Shown here piece after piece: positions 1 through 7,108 of a DNA stretch of 53,607 bases. Location of the stretch: contig PGZN01000011.1 in assembly GCA_002840165.1 (NCBI GenBank), forward strand, positions 1 through 53,607. The letters run 5' to 3'. Position numbers and translations under genes: made by a program. This stretch comes from Firmicutes bacterium HGW-Firmicutes-8 (GTDB lineage: Bacteria > Bacillota > Thermincolia > Thermincolales > UBA2595). The notes beneath the pieces are model-generated. The model made no database searches. It was not told where the DNA came from and saw only the letters and a list, made by a program, of their open reading frames with translations. The number at the start of each line of letters is the position of its first letter. The stretch's first letter is position 1.

Positions 1-337
1 AAAAAGCATGAATTTTATCCATAAATTACCTTGTAGAATTTCCTGGGTTCAGAATCGGAAAATTCCCAACTATATTTCAGCACTAGAATCATAAGTTATA
101 TAAACAAAACAATAAAAATATCACAGGGTATATGAGTTTACTTTTACACCCAACAAAGTTAGGACTCCGGTGAAACCTGGATATATTTCATCAACCACCA
201 AGTGAATAAATTTTATTAGTCTCCCAAAGATAAATATGATTTGTCTCGTTACAAGTCACACCTTTCTATGATTGGAGAAGAAAAATGTATCACCTGTAAC
301 TGATTGTTGGTTTTTCTTTATGTATTTTTCATGTTTT
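1..337. other. AT-rich non-coding left edge
   Basis: I see no convincing gene here. The stretch is AT-rich, has stops in all frames, and shows no riboswitch or tRNA-like fold that I could recognise. It lies downstream of the PHP gene and may contain the end of its transcript. Confidence 0.5.
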
Positions 338-384
338 ATCCGCGTCGTTCTCTATCCGCGTTCATCCGCGTCATCCGCGGCTGA
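338..384. repeat. Dispersed repeat A (CCGCGTCATCCGCGG type)
   Basis: A short run built on ATCCGCGT/ATCCGCGG words. Related copies lie at 16694-16720, 32538-32580 (opposite orientation) and 34548-34590, with a variant (CCGCGGAGAACGCGGAG) at 15380-15435. All copies are between genes. Confidence 0.75.
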
Positions 385-401
385 TTTTTTGGTTTATTTT
401 T

Positions 402-1127
402 TCACTCACGCAATAGGTGTTTCTTTCGTCCTAGGTAGTTCAATATCTTCTCTACCGAAGTGTTCAGGACCTGTTCCTCTTTGATTCCGGCGGCAAGCGC
501 CGTTTCAATGGCATGCTCAAATCTGCCTACATCACGGGCAAAGTGGGCATCACTGCCGATAACTACGGGCCCCCCACCGGCTGCAATCATCCCGGCGATT
601 TCACAGCAGTTATCCCCGCTCCCCCGGCGGCTTCCGCAGAAAGAACTGTTGTTGATCTCCAGGGGCATCCCTTTTTCAGCCGCCCTTTTAATTACAGCTT
701 CGTAATCCACTGGGAACTCAGGATTACCGGGGTGCACAATAATATCGACATAGGGGTTTTCCATCGTGTTAAGCATAGCCTTGGTGCATATATCCCGGTC
801 TGACGTGGGAAAACACTGGGCATGAAATCCGGCTAAAACTATATCCATCCGTTCCAGGTAATACTGGTCTAAATCGAGTTCCCCTTTTTCATTCATGATA
901 TTGGCTTCAACACCTTTGAGGACCCGGACCCCGCCGATTTCATCAGGCAGAACGCGCTGGTTACCGAAGTAATATAGATGCGGCCCGCCCGGCAGAGCCG
1001 GCCCATGGTCGGTGATTGCTATCATAGCCAACCCTTTTTCCGCAGCGGCAGCCGCTATCTCCGTGACAGTGCTGTAGGCATGCCCACTACCGATTGAGTG
1101 AATATGTAAATCTGCGACGAGTTTGAT
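402..1127 (-). CDS. PHP-domain phosphatase/hydrolase, YcdX-like, no canonical start
   Basis: Metal-dependent phosphoesterase of the PHP superfamily (YcdX-like group). The N-terminal metal motif DLHIHS and the region GSGHAYSTVTEI are encoded at about 1070-1118. They are followed by TDHGP and, near the C-terminus, GSDAHFARDVG, all typical of the family. The reading frame is open from a TGA at 1134-1136 to the stop at 402. Between that TGA and the metal motif there is no ATG, GTG or TTG. A GAGGTGA ribosome-binding-like sequence lies just ahead, so initiation at ATC (1125-1127), or loss of the start codon by mutation or sequencing error, is possible. The first ordinary start (TTG at 1029-1031) would remove the H-x-H motif and probably the activity. 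Identity of the family is firm; the start is not. Confidence 0.75.
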   Translation of the reverse strand: MKLVADLHIHSIGSGHAYSTVTEIAAAAAEKGLAMIAITDHGPALPGGPHLYYFGNQRVLPDEIGGVRVLKGVEANIMNEKGELDLDQYYLERMDIVLAGFHAQCFPTSDRDICTKAMLNTMENPYVDIIVHPGNPEFPVDYEAVIKRAAEKGMPLEINNSSFCGSRRGSGDNCCEIAGMIAAGGGPVVIGSDAHFARDVGRFEHAIETALAAGIKEEQVLNTSVEKILNYLGRKKHLLRE

Positions 1128-1142
1128 AACTGATCACCTCTT

Positions 1143-1175
1143 TAGTGGTTAGTGGCTAGTGGTTAGTGGCTAGTG
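1143..1175. repeat. Seven-base tandem array TAGTGGY
   Basis: Just over four units of TAGTGG(T/C) in perfect 7-bp register, directly upstream of the PHP gene. It is one of eight clear heptamer arrays in this window. Confidence 0.85.
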
Positions 1176-1182
1176 TTAAAAA

Positions 1183-1290
1183 CCAAAACCACAAAGACCA
1201 ACAGGTACTACTTACTGGTCATAAACAAAATTTTTACCACAAAGTCTAACGGGTACTACTCACCGGTCTAAGTACACAAAGAAAAGATTT
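1183..1290. repeat. Dispersed repeat B (ACCACAAAG ... GGTCTAAG)
   Basis: Two imperfect copies of a roughly 50-base unit: ACCACAAAG, then an ACGGGTACTACTCACCGGTC-like core, then CACAAAG. Related copies occur at 29542-29640 and 32581-32650, and inverted fragments at 15630-15665 and 29760-29822. Confidence 0.7.
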
Positions 1291-1301
1291 CTTACTAATT
1301 A

Positions 1302-1673
1302 TTATTCTACATATACAAAAGATTGCGGTGGCGTAATGCCGTATCTAGACTTTAACGAATACGGTGTCTCATATTTAATTGAGCTTTTTATTTTTATTGC
1401 ATACCCCTGATTTTTGTCCGAAAAATAATCGTAAAAATATTCTTCAGTTATTCCAGCATATTTCTTAGTTAGATTCCAAAGGTTCGGTAGCTCTTCATGC
1501 AAAATCTTATCAATTTCAAACTCTCCTATTACCATGCTAATCGGTGCAGAAGCATATACAACAACTTTTTCAACATCTGTTCGTTTGAAAATCAACCTTC
1601 TAAATTCAAACTTTTTTAAGCCGTTAAAAATCTTGTTGGCAAACTCCGGCTTGATCGACAATAATACTTTCAT
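1302..1673 (-). CDS. ASCH/PUA-like domain protein (COG4933-like)
   Basis: A protein of 123 residues from the ATG at 1671-1673. The frame extends further upstream, but this ATG opens the domain (MKVLLSIKPEFANKIFNG). Residues 18-25 give G-x-K-x-x-E-x-R, the signature of ASCH domains, which are PUA-fold modules thought to bind RNA or modified nucleotides. The C-terminus ends in a PPQSFVYV-like strand often seen in this group. Its 5' end overlaps the 3' end of the upstream PIN-GNAT gene by 50 bp in another frame, so the two are likely co-transcribed and translationally coupled. Function is unknown. Pairing with a PIN nuclease suggests a role in RNA metabolism or a toxin-like unit; this is inference. 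Confidence 0.7.
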   Translation of the reverse strand: MKVLLSIKPEFANKIFNGLKKFEFRRLIFKRTDVEKVVVYASAPISMVIGEFEIDKILHEELPNLWNLTKKYAGITEEYFYDYFSDKNQGYAIKIKSSIKYETPYSLKSRYGITPPQSFVYVE

Positions 1674-3162
1674 CAACTTCAGCCTCCCTAATAATATCTT
1701 GAAAATTCTTCTTACTAATTTTCGTGAATCCTCTTGGGGCCGAGTTAACATCGGGAATAACACCGAGTTCTATCAATCTTTTCATATTAAGTCTTTTCGG
1801 AAGTGAGTGGACATATAAGAAGTTTACAATAAAGGGCCTGCTGTACCTCCGATAATTCCAATGCTCTGCGAGCTCTTTGTCAGTGAACACACTTCTTTTC
1901 TTGCATAGGTCTATAAATTGTCTTTCGTCTTTTATATCCGTAACAATACCTTCCACAACACCTACAGTTGTAACAACGCTTTTATAGTAACCACCTGTTC
2001 TGTAAAAAATAATTATGTCTCCAGGGTTTAAATCTCTTTCCATTGATCGTGAAATATACACCTTACTGATGGCATTTCTAAAAGGTTCGCTCTCAATAAA
2101 ATCCTCAGGCGATTCTGTTTTTAAAATTGAATCAGGAAATAAATTTGTGTGATAATTGGGGTAAATAGGAACAATGAAAATGTCTCCCTGAGTCGATATG
2201 TATGGGTACGTAAGTTCAGGACAATTTAAATTAACTTTTTTTCTAAAATCCCTTATATATACAAGCTCTTTTCCAGAAGCACTAGTCTTGTACCCATGCT
2301 GTTTAAAACCATAGTCTTTTAAAAGATTAATTAAACGCTGCTGTTCTAAGGTTTTATCAAAGATAGTTACATATATCTCATCAACCTGGCATCTTAAAGC
2401 ATTGTCGAAAATAATCTTTAAGAACCTTTCTCCCAGCTTAAGCCCGTTTAAAGTTACTTTAAATGTACCTACTTTTAACCTTTTCCTTTTTGAAAAAGGT
2501 GGGGTTATATCTGAATAATCCTCCTTTTCATTTTCTGGCTTGAGATACAAAAAGGCTATTATTTGTTCATCCGATTTACATATATATGCAATTTCGTCCG
2601 CCTTTCTATTGAACCACTTCTCAAAGTCAACATAATCATCTTTTAAGCTATCAAAAAATTCGTCTCCTAAATCTATATTTCCAAAATACTCTTTCTTGAC
2701 TGATAGTACCCTGTAGTCTACAAGTTCTGGATTATCGGTCGTTACTTTCTCAAGAAACGACTCAATTGAGTAGACCTTTTCCGATAACCCCAGTAAACCA
2801 GCCTTATAAATTATTTTTCTGTCTTCGGTTATTAAAACATCAACTCTATCATTGAACAGTTCGTTCAGTAGCTTTGTATCGTTGATGTCATTAGGGCCTT
2901 TATCGACCTTACCAGAAACCTCTTTAACTTTGGGGCTTAGGGATGCCTCAGTACGCAAAACATTATAATTATCTAACTTAACTGTCAAGGATTTGAGAGT
3001 CCTGGGGTCTTTATGCTGGTTTATCTCCTGAACAGTGACGGGATGAATACACTTTTTATAATGTAAATTATCAAGCCATTTAAATAAAATGCCAATACCA
3101 GTATTAATCACACTGGTAGCCTCTCGATGAATTACAATATTGGTATCAAGTAAAACCCTCAT
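1624..3162 (-). CDS. PIN nuclease - GNAT - PUA-like fusion protein
   Basis: A 512-residue multidomain protein. Residues 1-135 look like a PIN RNase domain, with acidic residues at the usual places: D6 (LLDTN), E46 (QEINQH), D95 (NDINDTKL) and D114 (TEDRK). Residues about 150-305 resemble a GNAT acyltransferase (KLGERFLKIIFDNA, then LLKDYGFKQHGYK). Residues about 330-500 resemble an EVE/ASCH-type PUA fold (RDLNPGDIIIFYRTGGYY). The ATG at 3160-3162 has a GGGGTGA ribosome binding site. It overlaps the small ASCH gene downstream. The neighbourhood is AT-rich and repeat-flanked, consistent with an acquired gene pair. No exact family name is certain; the PIN call is strong, the GNAT call fair, the PUA call tentative. 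Confidence 0.65.
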   Translation of the reverse strand: MRVLLDTNIVIHREATSVINTGIGILFKWLDNLHYKKCIHPVTVQEINQHKDPRTLKSLTVKLDNYNVLRTEASLSPKVKEVSGKVDKGPNDINDTKLLNELFNDRVDVLITEDRKIIYKAGLLGLSEKVYSIESFLEKVTTDNPELVDYRVLSVKKEYFGNIDLGDEFFDSLKDDYVDFEKWFNRKADEIAYICKSDEQIIAFLYLKPENEKEDYSDITPPFSKRKRLKVGTFKVTLNGLKLGERFLKIIFDNALRCQVDEIYVTIFDKTLEQQRLINLLKDYGFKQHGYKTSASGKELVYIRDFRKKVNLNCPELTYPYISTQGDIFIVPIYPNYHTNLFPDSILKTESPEDFIESEPFRNAISKVYISRSMERDLNPGDIIIFYRTGGYYKSVVTTVGVVEGIVTDIKDERQFIDLCKKRSVFTDKELAEHWNYRRYSRPFIVNFLYVHSLPKRLNMKRLIELGVIPDVNSAPRGFTKISKKNFQDIIREAEVDESIIVDQAGVCQQDF

Positions 3163-3300
3163 ACAATCACCCCGCCGGCGGAACGTATGTTCGGCATTAT
3201 TATATTCTATTTTGCGTAATTGTTAAAGAGAATTTTTTTAATGTCTAGGTTATTTACCCCAATTAATATACGTAAAACGAATTGCATTTTTTTATTATAA

Positions 3301-3362
3301 TCGAGAGTTTGCGTCAGCAAACTCTTCCGACCCCCTCGTAGCCCCGCAGGGGCGTAGAGCAT
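3301..3362. repeat. Hairpin-bearing repeat F, copy 1
   Basis: It begins CGAGAGTTTGC and contains the inverted pair GAGTTTGC/GCAAACTC, then CCGACCCCCTCG and a GCCCCGCAGGGGC hairpin, ending CGTAGAGC. Copies 2 and 3 lie at 16731-16785 and 17131-17191 in the same orientation. Each is followed within 10-60 bases by a seven-base tandem array. Confidence 0.85.
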
Positions 3363-3411
3363 GGTTTTACTGGCCACTTGTGTGCCTTTCTCGAAGATGT
3401 AAGCTTAGAGT

Positions 3412-3437
3412 ACTGTCAACTGTCAACTGTCAACTGT
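3412..3437. repeat. Seven-base tandem array GTCAACT
   Basis: Three units of GTCAACT ending exactly at the stop codon (3438-3440) of the isomerase gene. Confidence 0.85.
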
Positions 3438-4511
3438 TTAGCCCTGCGCTAATTTATTTTTTAGGAAATCAATATTCTTCACAGGTGTGGGGTCAATGCC
3501 GTACATGGCGGCCAGGTATACGCTCACATGGTCGCCGATATAAGCCAGGGAGAAAAGCTTGGACAGCCTGCCTTCACCGCTGGACCATACTTCGGTGACG
3601 CCGCTGACGACATCTTTAATAATCTCTTGACTGATGTCCATTCGTCTCTGTACACGGGGATGGTCATCTTTGTCCCTGAGAATGACAATTTCAAGCTGTT
3701 CCAATAACTCCACCGGCTCTTCAAAACCCACAATCTCATTATGGTTAAGCTCAGGGAAGACGTTCCAGTAAGCGGGTGCTTTAGCATTTTCGTTAATCTG
3801 TCCCTTCCATCTGGTGGCCACAACCTCCGTATTGCCGCTGGCCGCCCAGATAACAGGGATCTTCCCAAAGAACCTCTGGGCTATCTGTTTGGCCAGATTC
3901 CGCTGGATCGGAAGGCTGAAATCAAGCTGCTCCCTGAGGTTTCTAAGAGTGGCAGTCAGATCGTTCATTTCTTCTGTCAAGTCTGCTATCAGCCCCAGGC
4001 TTTCCAAAACAGCCAGGGTTGGGATAAGCAGAAATCCGGTGGCAGCCCGGGGAGAAATCCCAGCCGGCACAACTATTACCGGGGCCCCATCCTGTTCAGC
4101 CATAGCCCGCAGTTTGCCGCCATTTGTCAGGGCAATAATCTTCGCTCCCATCTCCCGCGCCTGGCTGTAGGCGCTGAGAGTTTCTTCCGTGTTCCCTGAA
4201 TAGCTTACAGCGAAAAGGAGGGTTTTGTTATCAATAAACTTCGGTAAAATATAATCACGATTGACTACCACAGGTATCCCCAATTTATCATTCACATACA
4301 GCCTCAAAAAGTCGCCTCCTATTGCCGACCCGCCCAAACCGGTAATAACAATATTGGAAACAGCCTTGTAGTCTGGAGGGACCTGGACACCGCGTCCGAT
4401 CGTAAGAGCCTCTTCACATTGTTCCGGTAAGTTCCATAAGGCTTTGAGCATCCCGCCGGGATCATTGGCCAGTATTTTTTCAACTTTGTTCAAATCAATC
4501 GGGTTTTTCAA
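3438..4511 (-). CDS. Bifunctional phosphoglucose/phosphomannose isomerase
   Basis: Cytosolic SIS-domain isomerase interconverting fructose-6-phosphate with glucose-6-phosphate and mannose-6-phosphate. The 357 residues match the dual-specificity family. A first SIS domain carries GLGGSAIGG (58-66) and SGNTEE (105-110). PRAATGF lies at 154-160, and a second SIS half carries ELNHNE (254-259), which holds the conserved catalytic Glu/His region of the family. The start is TTG, supported by AAGGGGG eight bases upstream. The stop codon abuts a GTCAACT tandem array. It feeds glycolysis from the glycogen-degrading enzymes encoded upstream on the same strand. Confidence 0.9.
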   Translation of the reverse strand: MKNPIDLNKVEKILANDPGGMLKALWNLPEQCEEALTIGRGVQVPPDYKAVSNIVITGLGGSAIGGDFLRLYVNDKLGIPVVVNRDYILPKFIDNKTLLFAVSYSGNTEETLSAYSQAREMGAKIIALTNGGKLRAMAEQDGAPVIVVPAGISPRAATGFLLIPTLAVLESLGLIADLTEEMNDLTATLRNLREQLDFSLPIQRNLAKQIAQRFFGKIPVIWAASGNTEVVATRWKGQINENAKAPAYWNVFPELNHNEIVGFEEPVELLEQLEIVILRDKDDHPRVQRRMDISQEIIKDVVSGVTEVWSSGEGRLSKLFSLAYIGDHVSVYLAAMYGIDPTPVKNIDFLKNKLAQG

Positions 4512-4539
4512 TCTTATTCCCCCTTCTTATATTTACTAC

Positions 4540-5022
4540 TTAACCTCTTTCTCTCAGTACAACCGAAGTCTCAATCTGACGTTCAGGAATGTCCCAATAC
4601 TTTTGGAGCAGCCTGTTCTTCTCTTCTACAGAGACCAGTTCAAAGCCATGATTTTCGTAGAACTTGACAGCCCAGGCGGCATCTGCCCAAGTGCCTACTA
4701 AAATAGGCCGGTCAGTCAAAGTACGTAAATGGGCCAGCAGCTTGCCGCCAATACCTTGATTTCTTCTTGCTGTCCGAACATAAGCATGTCTGATGAGAGT
4801 AACATCCTGAATGGGTTGTATACCCATTATGCCAATTAATTCACCGTCATCGGCCAATCCCCAGAATTCTACTCCATCATCAATTTCATGGCGGAGTTCC
4901 TCTTTGGACATATATTCATCATTCCAGCGGTCAGCTGGAATTACTCCTTTATAAGCCTGAGCAGCATCATTAACGATGGTATAGATAGTCTCAAAATCCG
5001 ATTCCGTACACTTGCGAATCAT
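4540..5022 (-). CDS. GNAT family N-acetyltransferase
   Basis: A 160-residue single-domain acetyltransferase of unknown substrate. The acetyl-CoA binding motif A is RRNQGIGGKLL (about residues 86-96), and the C-terminal FYENHGFELV is typical of GNAT motif B. The ATG at 5020-5022 follows GGAGGAATAG. It lies 28 bp upstream of the isomerase and may be co-transcribed with it. Confidence 0.85.
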   Translation of the reverse strand: MIRKCTESDFETIYTIVNDAAQAYKGVIPADRWNDEYMSKEELRHEIDDGVEFWGLADDGELIGIMGIQPIQDVTLIRHAYVRTARRNQGIGGKLLAHLRTLTDRPILVGTWADAAWAVKFYENHGFELVSVEEKNRLLQKYWDIPERQIETSVVLRERG

Positions 5023-5042
5023 CTATTCCTCCATTGAACACA

Positions 5043-5113
5043 TCTGTCAACTATCATCTGTCAAATTGTCAATTGTCAATTGTCAACTGTCAATTGTCAA
5101 TTGTCAATTGTTG
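5043..5113. repeat. Seven-base tandem array GTCAATT/GTCAACT
   Basis: About nine units of GTCAA(T/C)T, some degenerate. The array runs into the debranching enzyme gene: its stop codon (5104-5106) and its last Asn codons are array sequence. Confidence 0.9.
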
Positions 5114-7083
5114 TTCGGCCCTACGCCCAGGACATCTTCCACATAGGCACGCAGTACCTCGGCCACACTCCAGGCCTGGGAATAACACCCGCGGGGATAG
5201 TTAGGCGGGTCACCGTCAAATATCTCTGATATCGACCCGACCCCATGGTCCCACAGATGGGCTTTTAAAGGGGCCATAAGCTTTTCCGCTACTGTTTTGC
5301 TCTCAGCCGAATAGTCGTGGACCTTCCGGAAAGCGGTAATAAAAGGGCCCAGCAGCCAGGCCCAGCCCGTCCCCTGATGGTATGCCGAATCCCGCTGCAG
5401 GACATTACCAAAATAACGGCCGCAGTAATCAAACGAAGAAGGGGCCAATGTGCGCAGGCCGAATGAAAAATACAATTCCCGCCAGACAGTATTGACTACA
5501 TCTATCTGTTTCCGCAAGTCGAGCGGTGAGTAAGGCAGAGAAACGGCAAAAATCTGGTTAGGCCGGATGGAATCATCTTTGTCATCAGCTGTAATCACAT
5601 CATAAAGGCACTTTTTAGCAGGGTTCCAGTACTTTTCTGTAAAACTGGCCCTGACTTTTTCAGCAAGTAATGCGTAATCATTTTCTTTATCATTATAGTT
5701 ATTGGCCAGCTGGTCCATTACCCGCAGGGCATTGTACCAGAGGGCGTTAATTTCAACAGGTTTGCCGTGCCGGGGAGTGACAACCCAGCCGCCCACCTTG
5801 GCATCCATCCAGGTCAGCTGGATACCGAGTTCCCCTGCTGAGATCAACCCGTCTCCGTCCATTTTTATATTAAAATCGGTCCCTGAGCGATAATTATCAA
5901 TAATCTGCTTGAGCACCGGGTAAAGCTCTTTCCTGACAAAGTCGTTGTCCCCAGTGTAGTTAATATACTTGTGAACAGTATGAAAAAACCACAGGGAGGC
6001 GTCCACGGTGTTATACAGCGGTTCTTCCCCCTGGTCAGGGAACATATTGGGGATTAGACCCTTACGGCAGTAGTCGGCAAAGGTCTTAAGAATTTCTTTT
6101 GCTTCACTGAATCGTTTAGTCACTAGGGTCAGTCCCGGCAGAGCAATCATTGTATCCCGGCCCCAGTCTGTAAACCAGGGGTAGCCGGCAATAACGGTCT
6201 TGGCGCCGGTAGACTGCCTGGCTACAATAAACGTATCGGCAGCCAGAATCAACCTGTTCACAAACTCTTCCTGAAACCCCGCGTCCTCGACCAGGTGGGC
6301 GAGTCTTCGCTCAGCGCTGACCTGCTCCAGAAGAGGGTTTTTCACTTCTTTCTCGCCCTCGGTGGAGGCGATTATACCACAGGAATGCCCATCGGTCAGC
6401 TCAAACTCGAACCGGCCGGGCATGAAGTGGTCTTCCCAGGGGTCAAAACCCCTCTGATCCTCTGACTTATAGTACATTCCCTCAAACCAGTACCCCGGCC
6501 CCGGTACGTAAACAGCCTTATCCGAATACAACCGGAGCTTAGGGGCGCCTGGGTAGGCCTCGATTGTAACTGAATTTTTTTTAGCTGTCCGGTCAAAAGG
6601 CCAGTCGTTTTTTTGAGTGGTATGGTGGTAATGCCGACAGTTAACGAGAGGAGTGACCTTAAACTTTATAGAAGTCTTACCGCCTGCATAAACCGTGTAT
6701 CTGACAATAGTAATGTTGGCTTCCCGGACCATGAAGATCACTTTCTCCAAAATAACGTCCTTGATAGCATACGTATATGTCGGATAAGGTCTTAACTCAA
6801 AGCTCTGTAAATAACTGTGCCCGGCAGGGAAAATACCTGTCCCGGTATGGTTAACTCCGATAGAGTAGGACTTCTCGTCGATAATTAATTCCTCATCCAA
6901 TTTAGCCAGTAATAATGTGCGCTCCCCAGGCGGCCTCAGGGCGGCAAACAGCAGCCCGTGGTACTTGCTCGTATTTGCCCCGAGAATCGTGGAAGAGGCG
7001 TAACCTCCCAAACCGTTGGCCACAACCCACTGTTTATCTGCGCCACGTTCATAAATCCCCAGTTCATTGCGGCTGAAAATCAT
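5104..7083 (-). CDS. Glycogen debranching enzyme (amylo-alpha-1,6-glucosidase)
   Basis: A 659-residue protein of the archaeal/bacterial GDE family. The N-terminal beta-rich domain (about 1-270, opening GLGGYASSTILGANTSKYHG) precedes an (alpha/alpha)6 catalytic domain with FTDWGRDTMIALPG, WMDAKVGGWVVTPRHGKPVE and HQGTGWAWLLGPF. It removes alpha-1,6 branches from glycogen or limit dextrins. The ATG at 7081-7083 has GGGAGG upstream. It follows the glucoamylase gene by 25 bp, so the two probably form one operon for storage polysaccharide breakdown. The C-terminal NNN residues are encoded by a tandem repeat array that overlaps the stop codon, so the native tail may have been altered. Confidence 0.92.
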   Translation of the reverse strand: MIFSRNELGIYERGADKQWVVANGLGGYASSTILGANTSKYHGLLFAALRPPGERTLLLAKLDEELIIDEKSYSIGVNHTGTGIFPAGHSYLQSFELRPYPTYTYAIKDVILEKVIFMVREANITIVRYTVYAGGKTSIKFKVTPLVNCRHYHHTTQKNDWPFDRTAKKNSVTIEAYPGAPKLRLYSDKAVYVPGPGYWFEGMYYKSEDQRGFDPWEDHFMPGRFEFELTDGHSCGIIASTEGEKEVKNPLLEQVSAERRLAHLVEDAGFQEEFVNRLILAADTFIVARQSTGAKTVIAGYPWFTDWGRDTMIALPGLTLVTKRFSEAKEILKTFADYCRKGLIPNMFPDQGEEPLYNTVDASLWFFHTVHKYINYTGDNDFVRKELYPVLKQIIDNYRSGTDFNIKMDGDGLISAGELGIQLTWMDAKVGGWVVTPRHGKPVEINALWYNALRVMDQLANNYNDKENDYALLAEKVRASFTEKYWNPAKKCLYDVITADDKDDSIRPNQIFAVSLPYSPLDLRKQIDVVNTVWRELYFSFGLRTLAPSSFDYCGRYFGNVLQRDSAYHQGTGWAWLLGPFITAFRKVHDYSAESKTVAEKLMAPLKAHLWDHGVGSISEIFDGDPPNYPRGCYSQAWSVAEVLRAYVEDVLGVGPNNN

Positions 7084-7108
7084 AACCTAACCTCCCATTC
7101 AAGCGGCC

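Noticed and set aside
3412-3437. CRISPR array
   Set aside because: The heptamer arrays are direct tandem repeats without spacers, and no cas genes are present.
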